From Pseudomonas sp. PICF141 (GTDB taxonomy: Bacteria > Pseudomonadota > Gammaproteobacteria > Pseudomonadales > Pseudomonadaceae), in NCBI RefSeq assembly GCF_002286815.1, contig NZ_MUNM01000026.1, forward strand, positions 1-64,000: 64,000 nt of DNA. The letters are read 5' to 3'. Below, piece after piece: positions 1 through 8,260 of the stretch. The notes beneath the pieces are model-generated. The model searched no databases. It saw only the letters and a program-made list of their open reading frames with translations, and was not told where the DNA came from. The translations under genes were made by a program, and so were the position numbers. Position 1 is the stretch's first letter; every line of letters starts with the position of its first letter.

Positions 1-1046
1 AGGAACTTGGTGCTGAAGGTCGCGAATGGGCCAAACAGGATGACGCGCTTGCCGTCCAGGACACGGGTGTCCAGGTGCGGAACCGACATGGGCGGTGCGC
101 CAACCGAGGCTTTGCCGTAGGCCTTGGCCAGGTGTTGCTCGGCCAGGGTCGGGTTTTCGGTCACGAGGAACGAACCACCAACCGGGAAGCCTGCGTATTC
201 CTTGGCTTCAGGAATGCCGGACTTCTGCAGCAGATGCAGTGCACCGCCGCCCGCGCCGATGAAGACGAACTTGGCGTCGGTTTCGGTTTTGGTGCCGTCT
301 TTCAGGTTTTTGTAGCTGACGCGCCAGCTGCCGTCTTCGTTCTTGGTGATGTCTTGCACTTCGCTAGACACTTTCAAGTCGAACTTTGGCGTGGTTTGCA
401 GGTGTGCGACGAACTGGCGGGTGATCTCGCCGAAGTTGACGTCGGTACCGAGCGGGCTCCAGGTGGCCGCGACTTTCTGGCTCGGGTCACGCCCTTCCAT
501 CATCAGCGGAACCCACTTCTTGATCACAGCCGGGTCTTCGGAGTACTGCATGCCGGCGAACAGCGGGCTCGCTTGCAGGGCTTCGTAGCGCTTCTTCAGG
601 AACTTGATGTTGTCATCGCCCCACACAAAGCTCATGTGCGGAGTGGAGTTGATGAACGAACGCGGGTTCTTCAGCACGCCTTGCTGAACTTGCCAGGCCC
701 AGAACTGACGGGAGATCTGGAAGGCTTCGTTGATTTCAACGGCTTTCGGGATCTGGACGTTGCCCTTGTCGTCTTCCGGGGTGTAGTTCAACTCGGCCAG
801 GGCAGAGTGACCGGTACCGGCGTTGTTCCAGCCGTTGGAGCTTTCCTGGGCGACGCCGTCGAGGCGCTCGACCATTTCCATCGACAGACCAGGTTCCAGC
901 TCATTGAGCCAGACACCCAGCGTTGCACTCATGATGCCGCCGCCAATGAGCAGCACATCGACTTTCTTTGCCTCTTCCGCTTGAACGGACGTGATCCCCA
1001 TCGACAAAGTCAGCCCCAGCAGGGCCGTGTTCAGTTTCTTAAACAT
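1..1046 (-). CDS. mqo: Malate:quinone oxidoreductase, N-terminal part (runs off the left edge)
   Basis: Peripheral membrane FAD enzyme that oxidises malate to oxaloacetate and passes electrons to quinone in the TCA cycle. Only the first 348 codons are present; the 3' end lies outside the window. The start ATG is at 1046. The N-terminus [13 protein letters not shown] looks like a signal or membrane-association segment ending near VQAEE, followed by the FAD dinucleotide motif [13 protein letters not shown] and the segment [15 protein letters not shown], both typical of the Mqo family. The N-terminal extension is characteristic of one of the two Mqo copies usually found in pseudomonads. Family assignment is firm; which paralogue it is cannot be decided here. 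No partner gene is visible. Confidence 0.93.
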   Translation of the reverse strand, partial: MFKKLNTALLGLTLSMGITSVQAEEAKKVDVLLIGGGIMSATLGVWLNELEPGLSMEMVERLDGVAQESSNGWNNAGTGHSALAELNYTPEDDKGNVQIPKAVEINEAFQISRQFWAWQVQQGVLKNPRSFINSTPHMSFVWGDDNIKFLKKRYEALQASPLFAGMQYSEDPAVIKKWVPLMMEGRDPSQKVAATWSPLGTDVNFGEITRQFVAHLQTTPKFDLKVSSEVQDITKNEDGSWRVSYKNLKDGTKTETDAKFVFIGAGGGALHLLQKSGIPEAKEYAGFPVGGSFLVTENPTLAEQHLAKAYGKASVGAPPMSVPHLDTRVLDGKRVILFGPFATFSTKF

Positions 1047-1361
1047 CTGTAGCACCTATGATAAACGCCATCCGCCCTCATTCCTCAACATGAGCAACCC
1101 AGGTGTACGGATACGCAGGCAGCGTACCGTGAGTTCCTGCATCGATAAGGATTTGAAGGTGGGCACACAAGGCCGACGTGTCTCCATCGACCTCAGTTAT
1201 ATGTCCCTCGTGCACTGACTTTTTATCATTATTGGCTCAGTTACTTGAGCGACATTGATTCTGTCGGACGTCTGTGAACGTACGAACCGAATAAGTCAAA
1301 CCAAGTTAATGCGACAGAATATCACGCCTCGGCCAGCCTGCGCGCCCGAAAGGACTGCACG
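1047..1361. other. Intergenic region upstream of mqo with a spaced inverted repeat
   Basis: This 315-base gap lies between the mqo start and the end of the GNAT gene and probably holds the mqo promoter. The arms ATTCTGTCG (1258-1266) and CGACAGAAT (1312-1320) form a perfect 9-bp inverted repeat separated by 45 bases. I could not identify a small RNA, an ORF with a good ribosome site, or a known operator. Confidence 0.4.
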
Positions 1362-2072
1362 CTAGTCGGGACGAGACCCACACCCGGCATCTTTGCTCAA
1401 ACGATCCAGCACAAACGCCTTGGCGTTGCGCGTCATTTGGTCGAGATGCCGGTCGCGCTGCTTCTCCGCATCGATCATTGCCCGCTTGCCGTGTTTTTGC
1501 AGCAGATACGTATGTATCTGCCGCACCTCCACAGAACTGTAGATCGAGGTGACATCCAGCAAGCCCATCAAGCCTTCGGTGCCGTGATCACGGGTGTTCA
1601 TCAGCACCTGAGTGCCGCGCACACCCAGCACCTGGAAGCCCATCGATTCGAACCAGGGCACCTTGGCGACGGTGCAGGTCAGTTCGGTATGCGGGTAGCG
1701 GTCGAGCATGTCTTGCAGCATCGCCCGGGCGACGCCCCGCCGCCGGTGGCTGGCCTGCACCGCCATGTACGCCACACCGCACGCCTGGGGGTCGTCCTTG
1801 ACCGGCAAATACAGCAGAAAGCCGATGACTTGCTCCGGGTCTTCATCATCCGTGGCGACGATCAGTTCGACCGCGATGCCTTTGGCGCCACTGAGCGCTT
1901 CGAGGTAGAGATGAACCTCATAACCCACCGCGTATTGATAGATGTTGTACAACGGGTTGCTCGGCGCGATGCCCACCATGCTGATGTCGGTCAGGTTGTC
2001 GACGACCATCTGCAGAATCTGGCTGTTGATGGGCTCCGGGCACGGGGTGGCGAAGTGGGTGAGCTGGGGCAT
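1362..2072 (-). CDS. GNAT-family N-acetyltransferase
   Basis: 236-residue protein with a GCN5-type acetyl-CoA binding fold. Around residues 125-140 the segment VQASHRRRGVARAML fits motif A (R/Q-x-x-G-x-G/A), which binds the pyrophosphate of acetyl-CoA. The N-terminal part (PLYNIYQYAVGYEVHLYLEA) and the charged C-terminal tail are not part of the minimal GNAT fold. The acceptor substrate is unknown. It ends 315 bases downstream of the mqo start and begins 59 bases after the YceI gene ends on the same strand, so co-transcription with YceI is possible. Confidence is high for the family and nil for the substrate. Confidence 0.82.
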   Translation of the reverse strand: MPQLTHFATPCPEPINSQILQMVVDNLTDISMVGIAPSNPLYNIYQYAVGYEVHLYLEALSGAKGIAVELIVATDDEDPEQVIGFLLYLPVKDDPQACGVAYMAVQASHRRRGVARAMLQDMLDRYPHTELTCTVAKVPWFESMGFQVLGVRGTQVLMNTRDHGTEGLMGLLDVTSIYSSVEVRQIHTYLLQKHGKRAMIDAEKQRDRHLDQMTRNAKAFVLDRLSKDAGCGSRPD

Positions 2073-2131
2073 TGCGTTTTAGACTCCGGGTTAAGCCCGC
2101 TATTGTCACAGATCGAGCCCTCGCAGGAAAA

Positions 2132-2701
2132 TCACCGCTCGGGCGCGACGATGCGGAAACGGATATTGATGTCGTTGGAGACAACATTGTCCGCCCACTC
2201 CCCTTCGCCGATCTTGAAGTCCCGGCGTTTCACGATGATGTCGCCATCGAAGAGGCCGATGCCCTTCTCCGGCTTCAGCAATACCGTGACCTGCAACTTT
2301 CGCGTCATGCCCCGAAGGTTGAGATTGCCGGTGATCAGGTAGCGGTGATTGCCCAGCGCTTTTACCCCAGTCGATTCAAAGGTCGCCACCGGATACTCCG
2401 CCGTGTTGAACCAGGCAGGTTTTTGCAGCTCACTGTTGGCATCGCTGCCCCCGGCGTCGATGCTGGCAAGGTCGATGGTCAGCTTGGCGTGGGCCGCGGT
2501 GGGGTTCGCCGTATCGAAATCGAGCGTGGCGTCGAACTTGCCGAAGGTGCCGTACGCCCTGGAGCCGAACTGTTTATAGGTGAACGAGATCTTGCTGGCG
2601 GTGGTGTTTACTTGCGTGTATTCGACGGCATGGGCGCAGGGCAAGGTGCCGGCCAGGAGGATGGCGAGCAATGCGGCGAAACGCGGGAATCGAGGGAACA
2701 T
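2132..2701 (-). CDS. YceI-family periplasmic lipid-binding protein
   Basis: 189-residue exported protein of the YceI lipocalin-like family, which binds polyisoprenoid or other lipids in the periplasm. The N-terminus (MFPRFPRFAALLAILLAG, then PCAHA) is a clear signal peptide with cleavage expected after AHA. The mature part shows family features: ISFTYKQFG near the start, TIDLASIDAG, the WFNTAEYPVATFEST block and NLNLRGMTRKLQVTV. The start at 2701 was chosen over an ATG at 2734 because GGAGAA sits 6-7 bases before it and the signal peptide begins there. Biological role unknown. Confidence 0.88.
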   Translation of the reverse strand: MFPRFPRFAALLAILLAGTLPCAHAVEYTQVNTTASKISFTYKQFGSRAYGTFGKFDATLDFDTANPTAAHAKLTIDLASIDAGGSDANSELQKPAWFNTAEYPVATFESTGVKALGNHRYLITGNLNLRGMTRKLQVTVLLKPEKGIGLFDGDIIVKRRDFKIGEGEWADNVVSNDINIRFRIVAPER

Positions 2702-2810
2702 GGGATTCTCCGGTTGAAGCGCCTTGGGATTCAATCACCACACAGGTGTGTCAATGGACTTAAGCAAATATTCGTTGAATACGCTAGGTCCATGGATAAA
2801 TGCGATCCAT

Positions 2811-2847
2811 AGCCGCTGGCGAAGCCGGAGCTCGACAGCTGCTACAA
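2811..2847. repeat. Single REP element
   Basis: Read on the minus strand it begins TTGTAGCAGCTGTCGAGC and continues into GGCTTCGCCAGCGGC, an imperfect hairpin typical of Pseudomonas REP sequences in intergenic space. It resembles the REP arms at 39513 and 43836. It lies between the YceI gene and the end of the MocR gene. Confidence 0.6.
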
Positions 2848-2861
2848 GGATTGGCGGCTTA

Positions 2862-4193
2862 TTACGAATAAGCTCCAATCATCCACTTCACTTTTTCCAG
2901 CGCCGCCCTCAATGCGCCCAGCTCCACCGAGCCCAGCGCCAGACGAAACGCATGGGGAACGTTGGCTGACGTGGCGAACGGTTCGGCGGTGGAAACCGAG
3001 ACATTTACGCGCATCAACGCCATGGCGATCTGGTCGGCCCTTGCGTCTTCCGACAACGGCAGCCAAAGAAAATACGACGAGGGATGGCGAATGCAGCGCA
3101 GCCCCGCCAGTACCTCGCCGGCCACGACTTGCCTCGCTTGCGCGTCCTGGCGCTTCTCGGCTTCCAGTTGCATGACGGTGCCATCGTCGAGCCAGGCAGT
3201 GGCGATTGCTGTCATCACACCGGGAGTGTTCCAGGTGGTGGCTTTGACCGTGCGTTCCAGCGCGGGCACGTGTTGAAGGGGGGCGACGACGAAGCCGACG
3301 CGCAACCCCGTGGCCACGCTTTTGGAGAGCCCTGACACGTAAATCGTCCTCTCAGGGGCGAGTACCGCCAGCGGCGCAGGAGGATTCTCCGCGAGGAAGG
3401 CGTAAGCGGCGTCCTCAATGATCAGCAGCCCATGCCGGCGCGCAATCGTCACCAGAGAATCGCGTTGATCGGCACTCATCACCCATCCCAACGGGTTATG
3501 CAGAGTCGGCATCGTGTACACGGCCCGTACGCGCCTGTGCCGGCACAGGCTTTCCAGCGCCTCCAGATCCGGGCCGTGATCGAGCACGGGAATGGGCACG
3601 ATTTCAAGGTGCAATGAGTCGGCCAGGGCCTTGAAGCCTGAATAGGTCAACGCGTCCGCTGCAATCACGTCACCGGGTTGCAACAGCGCCATCATGGTCA
3701 CGGCCAGCCCTTGCTGGGCACCGGTGACGATCAGCACCTGCTGCGCCTCGACCGCCAGGCCTCGGACGCGCAAATGACGCGCCACCGAAGCACGTTCATG
3801 CAGACGCCCCGCGTGTGGCTGGTAGCGCAGCAGCGATTCCAGATCGCCGGCCGAGGCGAGCTGGCGCAGGGCATTTCGCAGCAGTTCCGCCTGCCCTGGA
3901 AGCGCCGGATAGTTGAAGTTCAGGTCCGTCATGCCGGCGGCAACGCTATGCTGATCGATACTCTGGCCCGGCGACCACGAGGTTTCTCTCACGAAGGTGC
4001 CCCGCCCCATTTCCCCGCTGACCAGGCCCATGGCTTCCAGCTCCGCGTAAACCCGGCTAGCCGTCACCAGTGCCAGGCCTTGCGTTGCCGCCAACTGACG
4101 GTGGGTCGGCAGGCGCGTGCCTGGCAACAGTCGTCCTGAACGGATGTCCGCGGCAAATTCATCGACCAGTGATTTGTAGCGTGAACGAGGCAT
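2862..4193 (-). CDS. MocR-type transcriptional regulator (GntR HTH plus aminotransferase-like domain)
   Basis: 443 residues. Residues 1-75 form a GntR winged helix (DIRSGRLLPGTRLPTHRQLA, then VTASRVYAELEAMGLV and GRGTFV). The rest is a fold-type-I aminotransferase-like domain with the expected blocks: TGAQQGLAV, VYTMPTLHNPLGWVMS, IIEDAAYAFL and YVSGLSKSVATGLRVGFV, where the lysine of SLSK-like GLSK is the PLP Schiff-base candidate. The start at 4193 (MPRSRYKSL) is where similarity begins; a longer open frame upstream runs into the divergent promoter and is not credible. It is divergently paired with a DMT exporter at 4282 and probably controls it in response to a PLP-linked or amino-acid effector. 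Confidence 0.9.
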   Translation of the reverse strand: MPRSRYKSLVDEFAADIRSGRLLPGTRLPTHRQLAATQGLALVTASRVYAELEAMGLVSGEMGRGTFVRETSWSPGQSIDQHSVAAGMTDLNFNYPALPGQAELLRNALRQLASAGDLESLLRYQPHAGRLHERASVARHLRVRGLAVEAQQVLIVTGAQQGLAVTMMALLQPGDVIAADALTYSGFKALADSLHLEIVPIPVLDHGPDLEALESLCRHRRVRAVYTMPTLHNPLGWVMSADQRDSLVTIARRHGLLIIEDAAYAFLAENPPAPLAVLAPERTIYVSGLSKSVATGLRVGFVVAPLQHVPALERTVKATTWNTPGVMTAIATAWLDDGTVMQLEAEKRQDAQARQVVAGEVLAGLRCIRHPSSYFLWLPLSEDARADQIAMALMRVNVSVSTAEPFATSANVPHAFRLALGSVELGALRAALEKVKWMIGAYS

Positions 4194-4281
4194 GGGCAAG
4201 TGTATCCATGACAATATTTTGATTGTATTGAGTTTCGTCCATACGATGCCTCCTATGCAACTGGCATAAAGGGAGTCCTCA
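4194..4281. promoter_or_regulatory. Divergent promoter region of the mocR-like and DMT exporter genes
   Basis: 88-base gap between two divergent starts. It contains the short inverted pair CAATA/TATTG around an AT-rich core (about 4216-4235) and two copies of TCCAT, a layout common for MocR regulator operators. The site assignment is inference. Confidence 0.4.
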
Positions 4282-5178
4282 ATGGAACGCACATCGAACC
4301 TGCAAACCCACACCACGGTAAAGAGCGCGAGCGGCTGGCTCAACGGGTTCCTCGGCGTGCTCATTTTCAGCGGCTCGCTGCCAGCGACGCGGGTGGCTGT
4401 CCTGGAATTTGACCCGGTCTTTTTGACGGTTGCCCGGGCCAGCATCGCTGCCTTTCTGGCGCTGGGGATGTTGCTGCTTTTCAACGAAAAACGGCCGGCC
4501 AAGGGTCAGCTGCTTTCCCTGGCAATTGTGGCTTTTGGCGTTGTAGTGGGGTTTCCGCTGCTGACGGCGCTGGCGCTGCAATATGTGACGTCTGCGCACT
4601 CCATCGTCTTCGTTGGCCTGTTGCCATTGGCCACGGCAGCCTTTGGAGTCTGGCGCGGTGGTGAGCGTCCGCGGCCGGTCTTCTGGTTTTTCTCGGTGTC
4701 GGGAAGCCTGCTGGTGGTGGGGTTTGCCGTCTCCCAAGGCCTGAGCGCTTCTCCTGCGGGGGACATTCTGATGTTGCTGGCCATCCTCGCCTGCGGATTG
4801 GGCTATGCAGAAGGCGCCAAGCTTTCAAGAACACTGGGCGGCTGGCAGGTGATTTCCTGGGCCCTGGTGCTGTCGCTGCCGGTCATGATCCCGCTGACCT
4901 GGTTCCTGAGCCCGCCTTCGCTTTCGGGAATAACGCCGACTGCATGGTTCAGCCTGGCTTACGTCTCGCTGTTCAGCATGTTTCTCGGCTTCGTGTTCTG
5001 GTATCGCGGATTGGCCCAGGGCGGGATTGCCGCCGTCGGTCAACTGCAGTTGTTGCAGCCGTTTTTTGGCCTGGCGCTGGCGGCCACGCTGCTGCATGAA
5101 CACGTCAGCCTTGGCATGTTGGGTGTGACCGTTGCGGTGATCCTTTGCGTGGTCGGTGCACGCAAGTTCTCGAAATAG
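4282..5178 (+). CDS. EamA/DMT-family inner-membrane transporter
   Basis: 298-residue, highly hydrophobic protein with about ten predicted membrane segments arranged as two EamA repeats (roughly residues 20-145 and 158-295). The segments FSGSLPATRVAV and FDPVFLTVARASIAAFLALG at the start of repeat 1 and LLQPFFGLALAATLLHEHVS in repeat 2 are typical of drug/metabolite exporters of this family. GGGAG lies 6 bases before the ATG. Divergent from the MocR-type regulator, a common pairing for amino-acid or amine exporters. Substrate not deducible. Confidence 0.87.
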   Translation: MERTSNLQTHTTVKSASGWLNGFLGVLIFSGSLPATRVAVLEFDPVFLTVARASIAAFLALGMLLLFNEKRPAKGQLLSLAIVAFGVVVGFPLLTALALQYVTSAHSIVFVGLLPLATAAFGVWRGGERPRPVFWFFSVSGSLLVVGFAVSQGLSASPAGDILMLLAILACGLGYAEGAKLSRTLGGWQVISWALVLSLPVMIPLTWFLSPPSLSGITPTAWFSLAYVSLFSMFLGFVFWYRGLAQGGIAAVGQLQLLQPFFGLALAATLLHEHVSLGMLGVTVAVILCVVGARKFSK

Positions 5179-5231
5179 ACTGCTCGCCGTCAGAAACCGA
5201 CTGTTGGTCGGTCTGGCCGTCGCAGGAATAC

Positions 5232-5314
5232 TAACCTTTTAAGGTAAGGCCTGAATCGTCATGGTGGACCGGCCTCCGAGTTGTTTCCGGCCCACCGCAG
5301 TACTCGAGAGGAGG
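5232..5314 (+). promoter_or_regulatory. Structured 5' leader of the first hsp20 gene
   Basis: The leader holds ACCTT-TT-AAGGT (5234-5245 region) and a larger inverted pair GGTGGACCGG / CCGGCCCACC (about 5263-5296, one mismatch). CCTCC at 5273-5277 is complementary to the ribosome site GAGGAGG at 5308-5314. Such pairing is the principle of ROSE-type RNA thermometers found before many small heat-shock genes. The fold is hypothetical. Confidence 0.3.
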
Positions 5315-5322
5315 AATGAAAA

Positions 5323-5871
5323 ATGGCCGATTTAGAGAAGAAAATGCCGGTGCAGACCGACGAAGAAAAAACCAATCAACAACAGATGGCGACATCAGAC
5401 CCTTGGCGTCCTCTGGAAAAACTGCGCCAGCAGGTCGATCACCTGTTCGAAGACTTCAATCGTGGCTCGATGCTGACGCCTTTCCGGCGTGGGTTATTCG
5501 ATGTCGAACCGTTCTGGAATCGGGAATTCATCGGTCGCAGCGTGCCGGCGGTGGACATTACCGAGAAAGATGAAAGCTTCGAAATCACCGCCGAACTGCC
5601 AGGCATGGATCAGGAAAATATCGACATCAAATTGTCCAACGGCAATCTGATCATCAAGGGTGAAAAGAAAGAGGACAAGGAAGAAAAAAGAAAGGGCTAT
5701 TACTTGTCAGAGCGTCACTATGGCGCCTTCGAACGGGCATTCAGCCTGCCAAAAGGTGTCGATCCCGACAAGATCGAAGCAAATTTCAGCAAAGGTGTGC
5801 TGAGTATTTCGCTGCCGAAAAAACCCGAAGCCATGAAAGCGGAGAAAAAGGTGCAAATCAAATCCAGTTGA
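5323..5871 (+). CDS. Hsp20/alpha-crystallin small heat-shock protein (copy 1)
   Basis: 182 residues, cytoplasmic ATP-independent holdase that binds unfolding proteins. A charged N-terminal arm with WRPLEKLRQQVDHLFEDF (about residues 28-45) is followed by the alpha-crystallin domain (about 70-170): VDITEKDESFEITAELPGM, LIIKGEKKEDKEEKRKGYY and the C-terminal strand GVLSISLPKKPEA. GAGGAGG is 8 bases before the ATG. It is a near twin of the Hsp20 at 16464, and the two genes bracket the first third of the island. A terminator follows. No FNR-type site is visible directly upstream, unlike copy 2. Confidence 0.95.
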   Translation: MADLEKKMPVQTDEEKTNQQQMATSDPWRPLEKLRQQVDHLFEDFNRGSMLTPFRRGLFDVEPFWNREFIGRSVPAVDITEKDESFEITAELPGMDQENIDIKLSNGNLIIKGEKKEDKEEKRKGYYLSERHYGAFERAFSLPKGVDPDKIEANFSKGVLSISLPKKPEAMKAEKKVQIKSS

Positions 5872-5890
5872 ATCGCCTGCAGTAACAAAC

Positions 5891-5925
5891 AAAGCCCTTG
5901 CCGGGAAACCGGGGGGCTTTTTTGT
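5891..5925. terminator. Terminator between hsp20 copy 1 and the convergent USP gene
   Basis: Stem AAAGCCC...CCGG, loop GAAA, then CCGGGGGGCTTT followed by a T run. It probably serves both converging genes. The same design with a GAAA loop follows hsp20 copy 2. Confidence 0.8.
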
Positions 5926-5938
5926 TGTTTTGCGCCTG

Positions 5939-6856
5939 TCAGTCGACCTGGGACGATGGCTTGATGATCGTCAGACTGCAAGGTGCCCGGTTCAATACGC
6001 TTTCGGCTGTACTGCCGATGAAAATATCGATCCCGTGATGGTAGGTTGTCCCCAATACCACCATGTCGAAGGCGTGTCGTTGTGCAAAATGTGCGATCAC
6101 CTCAGAGGGGATCCCAGGCAATAGATGTTGCTGTTGTTTCTCGATTCCGTAGCGCTCGGCAAGCACCTCGAAGGCCTCCAGCTGAGCATCGATGACCGCG
6201 TCTCGCAAACTGCCATCCAGTGTGGCTGTCGGCACGTTCACCTCAGACTCCCCCAACTGCGACCAGCCGTTGACGTTGAGCAGGTGCAAGGTGGCGCCGC
6301 AGGATTGCGCCAGTGTCGAAGCGAGGTCGAGAATCCGGTCATTCAGCCCTTGGGTCAGCGCCTCCAGATGGGACAGGTCGACGGTGGCGAGTATGCTCGA
6401 CGGGTTTGGGTGTACGGCATCGGTGACCAGGTGCAAAGGCGCCGGACAGCCTCGCAGCAATTGCCAGTCCAGCGGTCGGTGGAAGGCCCGGTCGAGTGCC
6501 GACACACGGTGGGTGTCCTTGATCACCAGGTCCGCATGGAAGTCATTCACGTACTCAAGCAGATGCGCCAGGCTCGGTCTGGCCCAGACTACTTCAGTGG
6601 TCACCTGCAACCCCTCGCATCGTTGAAACCGGGCTTGCTGTTCCAGCCAGTGGCGATGCACCTGCAAGTAACCTTCCCGCGCCTGGGCCATTGCGTCGTG
6701 ATCGAACAGGCCGGCCACCGCCAGTGCCTGAACATGATCGAAAGCGACGATGTGCAACATTGCACCGGTTGCACAGGCCAGGGCTCGCGCCCGATCGAAA
6801 GCCGGTGTATGGACCATTTCGGTCGGGGCAATCAATAGCAGACGTTGAATGTTCAC
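5939..6856 (-). CDS. Universal stress protein, two tandem Usp domains (USP-1)
   Basis: 305 residues, the double-domain (UspE-like) form. Domain 1 covers about residues 1-145 (NIQRLLLIAPTEM, CATGAMLHIVAFDH) and domain 2 about 155-303, ending with the nucleotide-binding motif LGTTYHHG and IGSTAESVLNRAPCS, i.e. G-2x-G-9x-G-S/T. A GTG at 6856 with AAGGAG about 10 bases upstream is the start; a longer frame to 7024 passes through a stop-terminated USP remnant in another phase and has no family similarity. Such proteins are usually induced by energy or oxygen limitation. The gene is transcribed away from the FNR-type site at 7176. Confidence 0.9.
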   Translation of the reverse strand: MNIQRLLLIAPTEMVHTPAFDRARALACATGAMLHIVAFDHVQALAVAGLFDHDAMAQAREGYLQVHRHWLEQQARFQRCEGLQVTTEVVWARPSLAHLLEYVNDFHADLVIKDTHRVSALDRAFHRPLDWQLLRGCPAPLHLVTDAVHPNPSSILATVDLSHLEALTQGLNDRILDLASTLAQSCGATLHLLNVNGWSQLGESEVNVPTATLDGSLRDAVIDAQLEAFEVLAERYGIEKQQQHLLPGIPSEVIAHFAQRHAFDMVVLGTTYHHGIDIFIGSTAESVLNRAPCSLTIIKPSSQVD

Positions 6857-6858
6857 CT

Positions 6859-6978
6859 CTACTCTCCTTGCACCATCGGCCATTGCATCGCACGGGCCAA
6901 CAGGGCGGCCCGGTCGAACGCCGGAGTACGAGTCATGGCACAAGGAGCGATCAATAGTAAACGCTGTGTCTGCGACAT
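6859..6978 (-). pseudogene. Truncated USP fragment (39 codons) directly upstream of USP-1
   Basis: The frame reads MSQTQRLLLIAPCAMTR, then TPAFDRAALLARAMQWP and ends with a stop 2 bases before the GTG of USP-1. Its first 30 residues align with the N-termini of USP-1 (NIQRLLLIAPTEM...TPAFDRARALA) and of the USP at 25997 (MSQYQRLLLI). A weak ribosome site (GAGGTG) precedes it. It is best read as the scar of a partial tandem duplication of a usp gene; alternatively it is translated as a leader that couples ribosomes to USP-1. Confidence 0.75.
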
Positions 6979-7294
6979 AGGGCACCTCGGCGCACGGCCA
7001 TCTCGATGCAGCGGATAGAACCACAGAGTGAGCGTTTCAGAGCCGCAGGATTTGATCTTTGTCAGCTATCGGGTCGACCGTTCTTCTGAATCGTCAGTTT
7101 GCTGCAAACAAACCCGAAAGCGGCTCTGCAACGCCTCCACCACACGTCGGGCTGCATGCGGCATCACTCGCCCGGTTGATAAAGATCAATCCCGTTCCCC
7201 CCGTCAGTGACAGGATAAATACAGGGTTTCGGTGCCCAAACGCAGGGGGCCATGAAGCACAGGTGTTTATGCAATTTTTGACGGGAGTTTTGTC
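6979..7294. promoter_or_regulatory. Divergent usp-usp intergenic region
   Basis: 316 bases between the USP remnant (minus) and USP-2 (plus). The only clear element is the exact FNR/Anr site at 7176-7189, with a GATAAA-type -10 sequence at 7214-7219, consistent with a class II promoter reading towards USP-2. No ORF with a ribosome site was found. Confidence 0.6.
7176..7189. promoter_or_regulatory. Exact FNR/Anr box TTGAT-AAAG-ATCAA
   Basis: Perfect match to the TTGAT-N4-ATCAA consensus recognised by FNR/Anr/Dnr proteins. Its centre is about 43 bases upstream of the TSS expected from the -10 sequence at 7214-7219, close to the classic -41.5 activating position for the plus-strand USP-2 gene. 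Confidence 0.85.
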
Positions 7295-8215
7295 ATGTCT
7301 GAGCAATTACGCTTCATGCTGGTCGTCTCGCCGCTCATGGAAAACAGCCCCGCGTTCGACCGGGCCGCCGCGTTGGCCAAGGCCTCGGGCGCGGCCCTGC
7401 ACATCGTCGCCTTCGATTACCTGGAAGGTTTGGCAACGGCCAACCTGGTCAATGGACAAGTGCTGGAGCAGATGCGGCTCGGGTATGTCGAGCGCCATCG
7501 CCAATGGCTCGAAGAACAGGCCCGTCCCTTGCGTAAAATCGGCGTGCCCGTCACCACTGAGGTGGTTTGGGTTGAAAGACCGTTGCAGGAAATCCTCGTT
7601 CACCTCAAAGAACAACCGATGGCAGTCCTGATCAAGGCTCTGGAATACGAGTCGCTGCTGTCACGGATCATGTTCACGCCTTTGGATATTCATCTGCTGC
7701 GCGAATGCCCGGTTCCGCTGCATTTTGTCAGCCATGTGCAGCACGCGTTGCCGCGCAAGATCGTCGCCGCGGTCGACCCCTTCCACAGCAATACTCAGTA
7801 CAAGGATTTCAACGACAGGATTCTGCGCGAGGCGTCAAAACTGGCCAGCACCTGCAACGCCGAGCTCGATGTTATCTACGCCCATGACCTGTCATCGATC
7901 AGCGCGGACGAGTTCGATTTCGATAACAGCTCGACGTTTTTCGCTTCAGGCAAAGCCAAGACACTGTTCGACGCACAAGCCGATGCCTTCCGCGAACTGG
8001 CCGAACGCAACGGTATTGCGCCGGAGCAACAGCACATGATCATGGGCAACCCGGCCAAGGTCCTTACCCATTACGCCGATGCGTACAACGTCGATGTGAT
8101 TGTCATGGGCCGGGTCGGCCATCGTGGCATGGATCGACTGGTGGGCAGCACCGTGGAGCATTTGCTGTACAAAATGCCGTGCAGCGTATGGGTGCTTTCA
8201 CCTGAAGACCTGTAG
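7295..8215 (+). CDS. Universal stress protein, two tandem Usp domains (USP-2)
   Basis: 306 residues, homologous to USP-1 along the whole length. The N-terminal domain starts LRFMLVVSPLMENSPAFDRAAALAKASGAALHI in two blocks. The C-terminal domain ends with VMGRVGHRGMDRLVGSTVEHLLYKMPCSVW, which supplies the G-2x-G-9x-G-S nucleotide-binding signature. GGGAG lies 9 bases before the ATG. It lies downstream of the exact Anr box at 7176 and converges on the cation ATPase gene. The expected role is ATP-dependent signalling or protection during low-energy stress; the specific partner is unknown. Confidence 0.92.
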   Translation: MSEQLRFMLVVSPLMENSPAFDRAAALAKASGAALHIVAFDYLEGLATANLVNGQVLEQMRLGYVERHRQWLEEQARPLRKIGVPVTTEVVWVERPLQEILVHLKEQPMAVLIKALEYESLLSRIMFTPLDIHLLRECPVPLHFVSHVQHALPRKIVAAVDPFHSNTQYKDFNDRILREASKLASTCNAELDVIYAHDLSSISADEFDFDNSSTFFASGKAKTLFDAQADAFRELAERNGIAPEQQHMIMGNPAKVLTHYADAYNVDVIVMGRVGHRGMDRLVGSTVEHLLYKMPCSVWVLSPEDL

Positions 8216-8260
8216 AGCGAAGCCGGGACCTCGCTCGGGCGCTGAGCCGGGCCAGCAAAC

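Noticed and set aside
75..1052. Plus-strand open frame covering the left edge
   Set aside because: The minus strand encodes malate:quinone oxidoreductase throughout this stretch; the plus frame has no recognisable protein.
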